This document shows, one piece after another, positions 52,765-62,545 of a DNA stretch of 64,000 nt. Location of the stretch: assembly GCA_934477125.1 (NCBI GenBank), contig CAKSOL010000009.1, forward strand, positions 1 through 64,000. Reading direction: 5' to 3'. The position numbers and the translations under genes are program-made. Origin of the DNA: an uncultured Eubacteriales bacterium (lineage in GTDB: Bacteria; Bacillota; Clostridia; Oscillospirales; Acutalibacteraceae). Under the pieces are notes generated by a model. That model was not told the DNA's origin and did no database searches. It saw nothing but the letters and a program-made list of their open reading frames with translations. The number at the start of each line of letters is the position of its first letter. Position 1 is the first letter of the stretch.

Positions 52765-53886
52765 ATGGAAAAACAGAATATTGTGGAACTGAAGGATGTC
52801 TGCGTCTCGTTTGACGGCGAACAGGTTTTGAGCGGTCTCAGCCTTGCGATAAGGGATAAAGAGTTTATAACCCTGCTCGGTCCGTCGGGCTGCGGAAAAA
52901 CAACGACGCTCCGCCTGATAGCAGGTTTTCTCGAACCGGACAGCGGCGACATCTTCTTTGACGGAAAAAATATAAATGGTGTTCCGGCGTATAAGCGCCA
53001 GGTAAACACCATTTTTCAGCGTTATGCGCTGTTTCCGCACCTTAACGTTTACGAAAACGTAGCCTTCGGTCTCAGGGTTAAAAAACGGAAAGAAAAGGAA
53101 ATACGCGAAAAGGTAAGCGAAATGCTTTCTCTCGTTAATCTTTCCGGATTTGAAAAAAGGCATATTGACACTCTTTCGGGAGGTCAGCAGCAGCGCGTTG
53201 CGATAGCGCGGGCAATCGCAAACCATCCTAAGGTTCTGCTTCTTGACGAACCGCTCGCAGCGCTTGATTTAAAGTTGCGCAAGGATATGCAGAAGGAGCT
53301 GCGCAGAATTCAGCGTCAGTTAGGAATAACCTTTATTTTCGTAACTCATGACCAGGAGGAAGCTCTGACGATGTCCGACCGTGTTGTTGTTATGGACAAC
53401 GGCCGTATTCAGCAGGTAGGAACTCCGCAGGATATATATAACGAGCCGCTCAACGCCTTTGTTGCCGATTTTATCGGCGAATCTAACATTGTTGACGGAA
53501 TTATGCTGCGCGACCGGTATGTTGAGTTTTCCGGTCAGCGGTTCGACTGTCTTGACGGCGGCTTTGCCGAAAACGAGGCGGTTGATGTTGTAGTCCGTCC
53601 GGAGGATGTTGATATTGTCGCGCCGGAAAAAGGAATGCTTACGGGAACGGTAACCTCGGTCGCGTTCCTCGGAGTGCATTATGAAATAATAGTCGATATC
53701 GGCGGCTTTAAATGGATGATTCAAACGACCGACGCTGTAAATGTTTCCGACCGGGTAGGTCTTTTCATTGAACCTGACGCGATACACATTATGAAAAAAT
53801 CCGAATATTCGGGACTTTACGGAGATTACAGCACATACAGCGAGGAAATGGACCACCTCTCGGACATTGAGGAGGAGCCGCAATGA
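52765..53886 (+). CDS. potA: Spermidine/putrescine ABC transporter ATPase
   Basis: A 373-residue ATPase powering polyamine uptake. Walker A GPSGCGKTT (about 37-45), signature LSGGQQQR, Walker B LLLDEPL and switch His in THDQEE are all intact, and a TOBE-type C-terminal domain follows (about 245-350). GGGGG lies eight bases before the ATG. The tail of about 20 acidic residues (EEMDHLSDIEEEPQ) is extra. First gene of potABCD. Confidence 0.95.
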   Translation: MEKQNIVELKDVCVSFDGEQVLSGLSLAIRDKEFITLLGPSGCGKTTTLRLIAGFLEPDSGDIFFDGKNINGVPAYKRQVNTIFQRYALFPHLNVYENVAFGLRVKKRKEKEIREKVSEMLSLVNLSGFEKRHIDTLSGGQQQRVAIARAIANHPKVLLLDEPLAALDLKLRKDMQKELRRIQRQLGITFIFVTHDQEEALTMSDRVVVMDNGRIQQVGTPQDIYNEPLNAFVADFIGESNIVDGIMLRDRYVEFSGQRFDCLDGGFAENEAVDVVVRPEDVDIVAPEKGMLTGTVTSVAFLGVHYEIIVDIGGFKWMIQTTDAVNVSDRVGLFIEPDAIHIMKKSEYSGLYGDYSTYSEEMDHLSDIEEEPQ

Positions 53887-54713
53887 AACACAAGAGCTTC
53901 GGAAGCCGCCTTATTGCGGCGCCGTATCTTGTCTGGGCGGCGATATTCATTATTGTTCCGCTGCTGATGATGGGATACTATGCTTTTACCGATTCCTCCG
54001 GCAGCTTTACGCTTTCAAACCTTTCCGAGATAGGAAAATACCGCGAGCCGTTTGTCCGCTCGGTTGTTTATGCCGCGGTTTCAACCGTTATAACCCTTGT
54101 TCTGGCATATCCGACTGCGTATTTTATGACGAAAATGCGCATAAGCTCACAGCGGATGATTATGATGATTGTTATGATTCCGATGTGGATGAACTTTCTT
54201 ATCCGGACATATTCCTGGATTTCGATTTTAGCCGATACCGGAATAATAAACAATTTTCTCCGAAAAATAGGCTTGCAGCCGCTCAAGCTTATAAACACCC
54301 CCGGAGCTGTTATCCTCGGTATGGTATACGATTTTATACCGTATATGATTTTACCGATATATTCGGTTATGTCAAAGCTTGACAACTCTCTGCTTGAGGC
54401 GGCAAGCGACCTCGGTTCAAATTCTTTCTCAAAATTCAGCCGTGTTATCTTCCCTCTCAGCCGGCCGGGAGTTATATCGGGAATTACGATGGTGTTTGTT
54501 CCGAGCGTCAGCACATTCTATATCTCCCAAAAGCTCGGCGGAAACAAAAATATGCTCATAGGCGACTCAATAGAATATCTTTTCAATCAGGGACCGAGCT
54601 ATTATAACGTAGCGTCGGCGGTTTCGCTTGTGCTTATGGTTATGATACTGATTTGCCTTGCGATTATGAACCGCTTTTCGGGCGAGGAAAACGACGGAGG
54701 TATGCTGCTGTGA
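53883..54713 (+). CDS. potB: Spermidine/putrescine ABC transporter permease
   Basis: A 276-residue permease with about six helices; the EAA loop reads LEAASDLGSNSFSKFSRVIFPLSRPG. Its ATG overlaps the potA stop (ATGA). Order and family match PotB, the MalF-like partner. Confidence 0.94.
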   Translation: MKHKSFGSRLIAAPYLVWAAIFIIVPLLMMGYYAFTDSSGSFTLSNLSEIGKYREPFVRSVVYAAVSTVITLVLAYPTAYFMTKMRISSQRMIMMIVMIPMWMNFLIRTYSWISILADTGIINNFLRKIGLQPLKLINTPGAVILGMVYDFIPYMILPIYSVMSKLDNSLLEAASDLGSNSFSKFSRVIFPLSRPGVISGITMVFVPSVSTFYISQKLGGNKNMLIGDSIEYLFNQGPSYYNVASAVSLVLMVMILICLAIMNRFSGEENDGGMLL

Positions 54714-55516
54714 AAACTCTGTCAAGAATATATGTTTCTCTTATACTGATTTTTCTTTACGCGCCTATTGCGGTTATGATTTTCTTTTCGTTCAACTCAT
54801 CCCGCAGCGTATGGAGATTTTCGGGATTTTCGCTGCGCTGGTATCAGAGTCTTGCGGTCAATACCGGAATGCTCACGGCGCTTGAGCACACCCTTATAAT
54901 AGCCATACTTTCCGCAGTTATTTCAACCGTTCTCGGAACCGCCGCCGTTATAGGAATAGCGGCATTTAAAAGCAGGGCAGCAAGAAGCGTCACTATGTCG
55001 GTTACGCAGATACCTATGATGAATGCCGATATCGTAACCGGTATATCACTTATGCTCCTGTTTATATTTGCAGGCAGATTTCTGCGGTTCAATGAGTCTT
55101 TGGGCTTTCTTACGGTTCTTATGGCTCATATAACCTTTAACCTGCCCTATGTTATCCTTTCGGTTTCACCGAAGCTCAGGCAGACCGACCCGCATCTTGC
55201 CGAGGCGGCAAGCGACCTCGGCTGCACGCCGTTTTCAGCATTCTTCAAGGTCGTTCTTCCGTCAATTTCAACCGGAATTGTGACAGGCTTTATTATGGCT
55301 TTCACGCTGTCGCTCGACGATTTTGTTATCAGCTATTTCACCTGCGGGCATTACCAGACCCTGCCTATCGTTATTTTCAATATGACGAAAAAGTCGGTTC
55401 GTCCGGACACTTATGCCCTTTCAACCCTTATATTTATTACTGTTTTTGTACTGCTTGTGCTTTATAATCTGCTGCAAAGCAGAAATGAAACAAAGCCGGA
55501 AAAGCAAAGGAGGTAA
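54710..55516 (+). CDS. potC: Spermidine/putrescine ABC transporter permease
   Basis: A 268-residue permease with six helices and EAA loop LAEAASDLGCTPFSAFFKVVLPS. I use the GTG at 54710, nine bases after GGAGG and overlapping the potB stop as GTGA; a longer in-frame start lies inside potB without a ribosome-binding site. Confidence 0.93.
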   Translation: MKTLSRIYVSLILIFLYAPIAVMIFFSFNSSRSVWRFSGFSLRWYQSLAVNTGMLTALEHTLIIAILSAVISTVLGTAAVIGIAAFKSRAARSVTMSVTQIPMMNADIVTGISLMLLFIFAGRFLRFNESLGFLTVLMAHITFNLPYVILSVSPKLRQTDPHLAEAASDLGCTPFSAFFKVVLPSISTGIVTGFIMAFTLSLDDFVISYFTCGHYQTLPIVIFNMTKKSVRPDTYALSTLIFITVFVLLVLYNLLQSRNETKPEKQRR

Positions 55517-55524
55517 CACTTAAA

Positions 55525-56628
55525 ATGAAAAAATTTATTGCCGCGGCTCTTGCCGCCCTTATAGCAGCCCCCGCAGCTCTCGCAGGCTGCGGATACAAGT
55601 ATGCAAATCTTGACCTTCGCGGCTCATATACCAAGGAGCTTGAGGGAACGCAGCTCAATGTTTACAACTGGGGAGAGTATATTTCCGACGGCGGCGACGG
55701 TTCTGTCGATGTCAACAAGGAATTTGAGAAGTTCACCGGAATAAAGGTTAATTACACCACCTTTGAAAGCAACGAAACAATGTATTCCCAGCTTAAAAGC
55801 GGCGGAGTAAATTACGATATAATTATTCCCTCCGATTATATGATTGAGCGTATGGTAAAAGAGGATATGCTCGAAAAAATCGATGTCGGCTCGCTTTCAA
55901 ACTATGAGCTTATAGACAAACAGTATAAGGGTCTTTATTTTGACAGCGCAGAGGAATACAGCGTTCCCTATAACGTCGGAATGGTCGGCGTTATATACAA
56001 CAAAGCCGAAATACCGAACATTGAACATTCCTGGAATGTTTTATGGGACGCGAAATACAAAAACCGCGCGCTGAACTTTAATAACCCGCGCGATGCATTT
56101 ATGACGGCTCAGATGCTGCTCGGACAGGACCTTAACACCACCGCAACTGCCGATTGGGACGCTGCCGCAGACCTGCTCAAAAAAGGAAAGTCAAATCTGC
56201 AATCGTATGTTATGGATGAGGTTTTCGGAAAAATGGAGACAGGCGAAGCGGATATAGCCCCCTATTATGCCGGCGATTACCTCGTTATGAAAGAAAACAA
56301 CGGGGATCTTGACTTTTTCTATCCGAGCGAGGGAACAAATATATTTGTTGACTCGATATGCGTTCCTAAGGGCGCAAAGAACCTCAAAGCCGCGATGCTT
56401 TATATCAATTTCCTGCTTGAGCCGGATATCGCCCTTGCCAATGCGGAATATATCGGCTATGCCTCGCCGAATACTGCGGTTGTTGAAAACAAGGATTATT
56501 GCTATTACGGAAATAAAATTCTTTATCCCGCCGAAAGCGAGCGTCCGAAAACTCAGTATTATCATGATATCGACCCAGAAATCCGTTCCTATTATGAGGA
56601 CCACTGGCTCCAGGTTAAGCTGTATTAA
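55525..56628 (+). CDS. potD: Spermidine/putrescine-binding lipoprotein
   Basis: A 367-residue solute-binding lipoprotein. The signal peptide ends in lipobox LAGC (Cys22). NVYNWGEYIS, IIPSDYMIERM and VPYNVGMVGVIYN-type words are those of PotD/PotF, including the Trp and Asp residues that cradle the amines. It captures polyamine outside and delivers it to PotABC. Shine-Dalgarno AGGAGG. A strong terminator follows. Confidence 0.95.
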   Translation: MKKFIAAALAALIAAPAALAGCGYKYANLDLRGSYTKELEGTQLNVYNWGEYISDGGDGSVDVNKEFEKFTGIKVNYTTFESNETMYSQLKSGGVNYDIIIPSDYMIERMVKEDMLEKIDVGSLSNYELIDKQYKGLYFDSAEEYSVPYNVGMVGVIYNKAEIPNIEHSWNVLWDAKYKNRALNFNNPRDAFMTAQMLLGQDLNTTATADWDAAADLLKKGKSNLQSYVMDEVFGKMETGEADIAPYYAGDYLVMKENNGDLDFFYPSEGTNIFVDSICVPKGAKNLKAAMLYINFLLEPDIALANAEYIGYASPNTAVVENKDYCYYGNKILYPAESERPKTQYYHDIDPEIRSYYEDHWLQVKLY

Positions 56629-56642
56629 ATAAATCAAATAAC

Positions 56643-56688
56643 AAAACTAAAGGACAGACCGAAAAAATTTGGTCTGTCCTTTAGTTTT
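56643..56688. terminator. Bidirectional intrinsic terminator after potD
   Basis: A perfect 18-bp stem (56643-56660 with 56671-56688, core ACTAAAGGACAGACC), 10-base loop and T-run on the plus strand. Its right arm overlaps the stop codon of the convergent XRE gene, so it serves both directions. Confidence 0.93.
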
Positions 56689-57021
56689 TATAGCTTCTTA
56701 AAATATCTTTAACTGTTTTTATTACTTCGGTTATTGCCCGCAGCTCGTCCGCATTACAGTCCGCAAGCAGTTCATCAATATTTTTAACTGCTATATGACG
56801 GCTTTTTACCAAGCTGCCGCAGACTAATTCATCGAGTGTAGTATTCAAAGCATTGGCAATGGAAATCAGTGTCGGCAGGCTCAGCTTTGTCGCAGCGCGT
56901 TCAATATGAGATATATTAGACGGCTCAATACCGGAGCCTCCGCAAGAGCTGCCTGTGTCATTCCGGCTTGCTTACGTTTACTTCTGATTCTGTTACCGAT
57001 TTCCGAGTAATCTATTTTCAT
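56681..57021 (-). pseudogene. Frameshifted XRE-family helix-turn-helix regulator
   Basis: Reading the minus strand from the ATG at 57021, the first 28 codons give an XRE start (IGNRIRSKRKQAGMTQAALAEA). The frame then fails, but shifting by one base after 56936 restores a normal HTH sequence (SGIEPSNISHIERAATKLS, then LISIANALNTTLDELV) to a stop at 56681. One base appears to be missing within GGAGGCTCC; the repaired product would be about 113 residues. CGGAG precedes the ATG. It could be a real pseudogene or an assembly error. XRE regulators often adjoin potABCD, so it may once have controlled polyamine uptake. Confidence 0.85.
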
Positions 57022-57048
57022 TGATATTTACTCCGTTTTCTTAAATTT

Positions 57049-57073
57049 AAAGCCCCCGAAAACCGAGGGCTTT
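57049..57073 (-). terminator. Intrinsic terminator after pfkA
   Basis: On the minus strand AAAGCCCTCG pairs with CGGGGGCTTT (one wobble) around a 5-base loop, followed by AAATTT. It lies 11 bases past the pfkA stop. Confidence 0.8.
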
Positions 57074-57083
57074 AATTATGATA

Positions 57084-58043
57084 TTAAATTGAAGTGCAAT
57101 GAGCAATATTCATCATATCAAACTCAAATTCTTTCTTCATATTGAGAGCCTCAAAGATATCGTAATTGACTATCCTGCCCTCCTGCATTCCTATAACGCG
57201 GTTTCCGATGCCCTTTTCAAGCAGTTCAACAGCTGCAAATCCCATTTGTGTTGCGCAGACGCGGTCGCGCACGGTCGGGCTTCCTCCGCGCTGAACATGA
57301 CCGAGAACCGTTGCTCTCGATTCAATACCGGTTTCAGCCTGAATCTGCTCGGCTATCTTTTCAACTCTGCCTACTCCCTCGGCAACAACGATTATAAAAT
57401 GCTTTTTGCCGGTTTTCTGGCTTTCTCTTATCTTTGCTATAACGTCGCTTACATTTGCCGGAACCTCGGGAACCAAAACGGCGGTTGCGCCTACTGCAAT
57501 TCCGGTATGGAGAGCGATATATCCTGCGCGGCGTCCCATAACCTCAACAACGCTGCAGCGATCATGAGACTGAGCGGTATCGCGGATTTTATCTACCATT
57601 TCCATAGCGGTATTCATAGCGGTGTCAAAGCCTATCGTATATTCCGTTGAAGAAATATCGTTATCTATTGTTCCGGGTATTCCTACGCAGGGAATTCCGC
57701 GCTCGGAAAGGTCGCGTGCTCCGCGATACGAACCGTCGCCGCCTATAACTACAATTCCCTCAATTCCGAATTTTTTGCAATTATCTATTGCCTCCTGCAT
57801 ACCCTCCTCGGTTTTGAAGCGCGGACTGCGGGCGGTATAGAGCATAGTCCCGCCGCGGTGAATTATATCGGATACCGAACGAACGTCAAGGTCAATTATA
57901 TCTCCCTCGATAAGACCGTTATATCCGCGGCGTATTCCCTTAACAGTCATCCCCATTGAAATAGCGGTTCTGACAACCGCTCTGACTGCGGCATTCATTC
58001 CCGGCGCGTCTCCGCCGCTGGTTAAAACACCTATTGTTTTCAT
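57084..58043 (-). CDS. pfkA: ATP-dependent 6-phosphofructokinase
   Basis: A 319-residue glycolytic enzyme, the same length as Bacillus PfkA. GVLTSGGDAPGMNAAVR (ATP loop), GTIDNDISSTEYTIGFDTA (fructose-6-phosphate site with the catalytic Asp) and GHVQRGGSP are intact. Gly rather than Pro-type PPi-enzyme residues in the GGDG loop point to ATP use. I use the ATG at 58043 with GGAG upstream; an in-frame start nine codons earlier lacks one. It has its own strong promoter behind dnaE. Confidence 0.96.
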   Translation of the reverse strand: MKTIGVLTSGGDAPGMNAAVRAVVRTAISMGMTVKGIRRGYNGLIEGDIIDLDVRSVSDIIHRGGTMLYTARSPRFKTEEGMQEAIDNCKKFGIEGIVVIGGDGSYRGARDLSERGIPCVGIPGTIDNDISSTEYTIGFDTAMNTAMEMVDKIRDTAQSHDRCSVVEVMGRRAGYIALHTGIAVGATAVLVPEVPANVSDVIAKIRESQKTGKKHFIIVVAEGVGRVEKIAEQIQAETGIESRATVLGHVQRGGSPTVRDRVCATQMGFAAVELLEKGIGNRVIGMQEGRIVNYDIFEALNMKKEFEFDMMNIAHCTSI

Positions 58044-58075
58044 AAAATCAACTCCATAACATCTGGTCAAATTTT

Positions 58076-58104
58076 ATTATATAATATTATCTCCGAATAT
58101 GCAA
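58076..58104 (-). promoter_or_regulatory. Promoter of pfkA
   Basis: On the minus strand TTGCAT (58104-58099), a 17-base spacer and TATAAT (58081-58076). An imperfect hairpin (TGTGAA/TTCACA) just upstream at about 58113-58137 may end dnaE transcription. Confidence 0.85.
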
Positions 58105-58124
58105 GGTTTAAAATGTGAATTTTT

Positions 58125-61100
58125 TCACACATTTGGTATAAATTTTACATTTTCATCTCCGAGAAGCATGCTCAGCTCGGTTATCACCCTCTCGGAAGCG
58201 TTACAGCTGCCGGAAAAGCGCTTTCCGTTATCAGCGCATACCAGAACGGTCGGCGTTTTTCCGGGGCTTTCGGAAAGAATACTGCGCGCCTGGCGCGCGC
58301 TCTCGGAATCGTATGACGGTAGTTTAAGATAAAGACCCGGCTTTATCCGTTTTCCGCTGCTTGCAGGCGGCTGCCCGACGGCTGTCCTTGCAGGGGGCGG
58401 CTCTGCTTTTTCGCAGACTATTTCAATATCCCTGTCCTCGCGCTCGGAAAGCTTTCCGCTTATCATAACGATATTTCCGTTTACCAAAAGCGGGCGGTAC
58501 TTTGAATAGCATTCCGAAAACACGGTTATCGCAACCTCTCCCGTAGGGTCGCTTAGTACAGCTGAAACCATAGTATTGCCGGTTTTGAGCTGTCTTGCCC
58601 TGACCTGAGAAAGAACACCTGCAACCCTTATGCGCCGCCCGTCCGCATATGCGCCGGAGCTTACCTCGATACATTCGGCGGCGATACGATTTTTATAAAT
58701 ATACTCATATTCGTCCATAGGATGTCCTGAAAGGTAAAGCCCGGTAGCCTCCTTTTCAAGAGCCAGCAGCTGCGAAAACGGCATTTCCGGCGTTGGCGGC
58801 AGTTCAAAGCTGACAGGGTCACCCGCCGCTCCGAAAAGGTCAAGCTGACCGTTGCCCTTAATCCGGCTTTCGTTTTCCGCTACCGACATTATTTTATCAA
58901 GATGGTATATCATTTGGCGGCGGCTTTCGGCAAGCCCGTCCAAAGCGCCGCTTTTAATAAGCTCCTCAAGGGCGCGTCTGTTAAGCTCGCGCGAGCTGTT
59001 GCGCAGGCAAAAATCGTATACGGAACCGTATTTTCCGTTTTGCTCCCTTTCCGCTATTATTCTTTCGGCAAGGGCTTTTCCGAGATTTTTAATTGCCAGC
59101 AGACCGAATCTTATAGAACCGTCAACGGCGGTAAAGTATTCACGGCTTTCATTGACTGACGGCGGCAAAAGTCTTATTCCCGTTCTGCGGCATTCGGCGC
59201 TGTAAAGATAAAGCTTATTGCCGCTGTCCAGAACGCTTGTAAGCAGCGCGGCGAAATATTCAGCCGGGTAATGACGTTTCAGATATGCAGTTCGGTATGA
59301 AACGAGAGCGTATGCCGCAGCGTGAGACTTATTGAAGGCATACGAGCTGAAATCGGACATACTGTTGAAAATATGCTGCGCGGCATCGGCGTTTACTCCG
59401 CGGCGGACGCAGCCCTCGCATATCACGTTTCCGTTTTCATCGGTTTCGCCGTTAATAAATGCGTCTCTCTCCTTTTCCATAACCGCGCGTTTCTTTTTCG
59501 CCATCGCCCTGCGGACAACATCTGCTCTGCCGAGCGAATACCCGGCAAGACTGCGGAAAACCTGCATAACCTGCTCCTGATAAACGATGCAACCGTAGGT
59601 TACGTCAAGTATAGGCTTTAAAAGCGGCGTTTCATAGGTTATATCCTCCGGATGATGGCGGTTATGAATATATTTCGGAATTGAGTCCATAGGTCCGGGG
59701 CGGTAAAGCGAAATAATCGCTATAAGGTCCTCAAGATTTTCGGGAACAAACTGTCTGAGCACGTTTTTCATTCCCTCAGATTCAAACTGAAACACACCGT
59801 CGGTTAAACCGCTGCTCAGCATATCGTAGGTCGCTTTATCGGAAAGAGAGACTTTTTCAATATCAAAATCCGGCTCTAACCTGCGGATTGAACGCTGTGC
59901 GTCGTCAATAACCGTAAGATTACGCAAGCCGAGAAAGTCCATTTTGAGCAGTCCCAGCTCCTCAAGCTCGGTCATTGTGTATTGAGTAACAACCGCCTCA
60001 TCGTTGACCGAAAGCGGTACATATTCGCTGACCGGGCGGTCGGATATAACTACGCCTGCGGCGTGAGTTGAGGCATGGCGCGGAAAGCCCTCAAGCTTTT
60101 TTGCCATATCAATAAGGTCTTTAACCTGTGCGTTGCCGTTATAAATATCAGAAAGCTCCTTTGAGGCTGAAAGCGCGGAATCGATAGTAATGCCGATAGA
60201 CTGAGGAATCAGCTTTGCAACCCTGTCACAAAGGCTGTAAGGCACATCCAGCGCCCTGCCGACGTCTCTTATAGCCGCCCGCGCCGCCATAGTTCCGAAT
60301 GTTACGATCTGAGCAACGCGGTCGGAGCCGTATTTTTCGGTTACATAATCTATAACGCGCTGCCGGTTGACATAGCAGAAATCTATATCAAAATCGGGCA
60401 TTGAAACGCGTTCCGGATTAAGGAAACGCTCAAAAAGGAGATTATATTTAAGCGGATCGATACCCGTTATCCCGACACAGTATGCAACAAGGCTTCCGGC
60501 TCCGGAGCCGCGCCCCGGACCCACGGGAATATTATGGCTTTTCGCATAATGAACGAAATCCCACACTATAAGGTAATAATCTATATACCCCATTTTCTCT
60601 ATAACCGAGAGCTCATAATCAAGTCTTTTCCTGACATTTTCCGGCAGCCGCTCACCGTAAATCCGGAAAGCGCCGTTTTCTGCAAGCTGCTGGAGATACT
60701 GTGCATGAGGAATATCGCCGGTATCGAAAAAGGGCAGCTTTAATTTGCCGAATTCAAACTCAACATTGCATCTTTCGGCTATGCGCACCGTATTTTCCAG
60801 CGCCTGCGGCAGATTTCCGAACAGCTCCTCCATTTCATCGGCGGTTTTTAAATAAAATTCATTGGTTTTAAACTCAATCGGATTTTCCTCATTGATTTTT
60901 GAGCCGGTCTGAATACAAAGCATAACCTTATGCATACGGTAGTCCTCAGGCTCGATATAATGGACGTCGTTGGTTGCAACAATTCCGACCCCTATACGCT
61001 CCGCAAGTCTCAAAAGCAGAGGATTTATCCTTTTCTGTTCGGCCAAGCCATGGTCCTGAAGCTCTAAAAAATAGTTATCCTTTCCGAAGGTATCCCTGTA

Positions 61101-61580
61101 TCTGCACGCAAGCTCCTCTGCTTTTTCAAAGTCTCCCTCAAGCAGCGCCTTAGGCACCTCGCCGGCTATGCAGGCGGAAAGCGCGATAATACCGACGTGG
61201 TATTTCCGCAGCAGCTCCCAGTCAACCCTCGGCTTTGAATAAAAGCCCTCTGTAAACGACAGGGAAACCATTTTAATAAGATTCTGATAGCCCTCGTTAT
61301 TTTCGCACAGCAGCACAAGATGTCCATAAGAGCTGTCGAGCGGCTTTTGCTTATCAAAGCGGGTTCTCGGAGCAACATAGACCTCGCAGCCGATTATCGG
61401 ATGTATACCGCGCGAGCGCGCCTGCTTATAAAATTCAACCGCGCCGTACATAACGCCGTGGTCGGTTATTGCAACGCTTTTCTGTCCGCGTTTTTTTACG
61501 GCGTCAAGCAGGGATGAAATCCGGCAGCAGCCGTCTAACAGGCTGTATTCGGTATGAAGATGAAGATGAGCAAATTCCAA
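58125..61580 (-). CDS. dnaE: DNA polymerase III alpha subunit
   Basis: A 1151-residue C-family polymerase. The PHP domain starts HLHTEYSLLDG, the catalytic core has GPGRGSGAGSLVAY and PDFDIDFCY (two of the catalytic acids), then helix-hairpin-helix (about 830-900) and an OB domain (about 990-1070). Alongside PolC in Firmicutes, DnaE extends RNA primers. The start is a TTG with GGGGG upstream, giving the expected MEFAHLHLH. It sits in the murB-rapZ-whiA-dnaE run. Confidence 0.97.
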   Translation of the reverse strand: MEFAHLHLHTEYSLLDGCCRISSLLDAVKKRGQKSVAITDHGVMYGAVEFYKQARSRGIHPIIGCEVYVAPRTRFDKQKPLDSSYGHLVLLCENNEGYQNLIKMVSLSFTEGFYSKPRVDWELLRKYHVGIIALSACIAGEVPKALLEGDFEKAEELACRYRDTFGKDNYFLELQDHGLAEQKRINPLLLRLAERIGVGIVATNDVHYIEPEDYRMHKVMLCIQTGSKINEENPIEFKTNEFYLKTADEMEELFGNLPQALENTVRIAERCNVEFEFGKLKLPFFDTGDIPHAQYLQQLAENGAFRIYGERLPENVRKRLDYELSVIEKMGYIDYYLIVWDFVHYAKSHNIPVGPGRGSGAGSLVAYCVGITGIDPLKYNLLFERFLNPERVSMPDFDIDFCYVNRQRVIDYVTEKYGSDRVAQIVTFGTMAARAAIRDVGRALDVPYSLCDRVAKLIPQSIGITIDSALSASKELSDIYNGNAQVKDLIDMAKKLEGFPRHASTHAAGVVISDRPVSEYVPLSVNDEAVVTQYTMTELEELGLLKMDFLGLRNLTVIDDAQRSIRRLEPDFDIEKVSLSDKATYDMLSSGLTDGVFQFESEGMKNVLRQFVPENLEDLIAIISLYRPGPMDSIPKYIHNRHHPEDITYETPLLKPILDVTYGCIVYQEQVMQVFRSLAGYSLGRADVVRRAMAKKKRAVMEKERDAFINGETDENGNVICEGCVRRGVNADAAQHIFNSMSDFSSYAFNKSHAAAYALVSYRTAYLKRHYPAEYFAALLTSVLDSGNKLYLYSAECRRTGIRLLPPSVNESREYFTAVDGSIRFGLLAIKNLGKALAERIIAEREQNGKYGSVYDFCLRNSSRELNRRALEELIKSGALDGLAESRRQMIYHLDKIMSVAENESRIKGNGQLDLFGAAGDPVSFELPPTPEMPFSQLLALEKEATGLYLSGHPMDEYEYIYKNRIAAECIEVSSGAYADGRRIRVAGVLSQVRARQLKTGNTMVSAVLSDPTGEVAITVFSECYSKYRPLLVNGNIVMISGKLSEREDRDIEIVCEKAEPPPARTAVGQPPASSGKRIKPGLYLKLPSYDSESARQARSILSESPGKTPTVLVCADNGKRFSGSCNASERVITELSMLLGDENVKFIPNV

Positions 61581-61622
61581 GCTGACGCCCCCTTTAAATA
61601 TAGTATCTCCGCTGCGGCGGAT

Positions 61623-62516
61623 TTATTTTTTTATCTCGTTATATATAACAATTATTTTATGAAGTCTGTGATTAAGACCGGAAACGGTTATAGGCTCGCG
61701 GCTGAGCCTGCAAAGCTCCGAAAGGCTTGCGTCCGGATTATTCATTCTCAAAACAGCCGCGGAATAAAGCGGAGCCTCAAGGGTTTGAAGTCTGCCGGTT
61801 TTTTCAAGGTAGCTTATGGCGGTGCGCTGAGCGATAGACGCCTCAACCGTTTTTGAAATATTGGCGTTATCGCAGTTACGCGCTCTGTTCATATTATTTT
61901 TAAGGCTCTTGACTATCGTTGTTTCAATAAGCCGCAGGCTGCGCTCGGTAACGCCTAAAAGAGTAAGCAAATCCGTAACTGCGGAGCTGCTGCCGACATA
62001 GACGCAAAAGCCGCTCCCGCGCTTTGATATATGCGATTCAATCCCGTTTTCAATCAGAAGTTCCGAAAGCTCCGACGCCGCGGCGCCGTTTTTAACCGAG
62101 AAATCCGCGCGGTATCCCTTTTCCGGGTCGCTGACATTTCCGCAGGCGAGAAAAGCCCCCCGGATAAACGCCGCGTCTCCTCCCGGACATTCGAGAATAT
62201 CCCGGTTGACAGCTCCTTCGCAGATACCGAAATCAAAGGCGGCAAGTATTTTAAGCCTGTCCGTCTCGGACGGAACGCTGACGCAGAAGGTCGGGCGCTT
62301 TCCGCCGCCCATCTTTGACTGAACCGCCGCTGAAAAGCATTCTCCGAGCAGCGCGGCATAATACTCCGATACCTCGCGGCTTGAAGTTTGCAGGCTTATC
62401 CGGTTATAAGAAAACGACCGTCCAAACAGCAAAAAGCCGTATATAAGCGGCAGTTTGCAGCGTTTGGGCGATCTGATACCGGCAAGCTGCGCTTTAATAT
62501 CCGCACAAAATGACAT
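61623..62516 (-). CDS. whiA: DNA-binding protein WhiA
   Basis: A 297-residue WhiA: an N-terminal LAGLIDADG-like fold (about 80-195; CPGGDAAFIRGAFLACGNVSDP) and a C-terminal helix-turn-helix (about 205-295; NCDNANISKTVEAS...LSELCRLS). WhiA affects cell division and chromosome segregation in Firmicutes and sporulation in Actinobacteria. It sits between rapZ and dnaE. yvcK, usual before whiA, is absent. Confidence 0.95.
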   Translation of the reverse strand: MSFCADIKAQLAGIRSPKRCKLPLIYGFLLFGRSFSYNRISLQTSSREVSEYYAALLGECFSAAVQSKMGGGKRPTFCVSVPSETDRLKILAAFDFGICEGAVNRDILECPGGDAAFIRGAFLACGNVSDPEKGYRADFSVKNGAAASELSELLIENGIESHISKRGSGFCVYVGSSSAVTDLLTLLGVTERSLRLIETTIVKSLKNNMNRARNCDNANISKTVEASIAQRTAISYLEKTGRLQTLEAPLYSAAVLRMNNPDASLSELCRLSREPITVSGLNHRLHKIIVIYNEIKK

Positions 62517-62545
62517 ACCGATTTTTTCTCCGTAAATTTTCGCAA

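Noticed and set aside
52636..53226. Open frame of 196 codons on the minus strand across the pot leader and potA
   Set aside because: Antisense to the clear ATPase domain of potA and to the structured leader; composition is that of a shadow frame.
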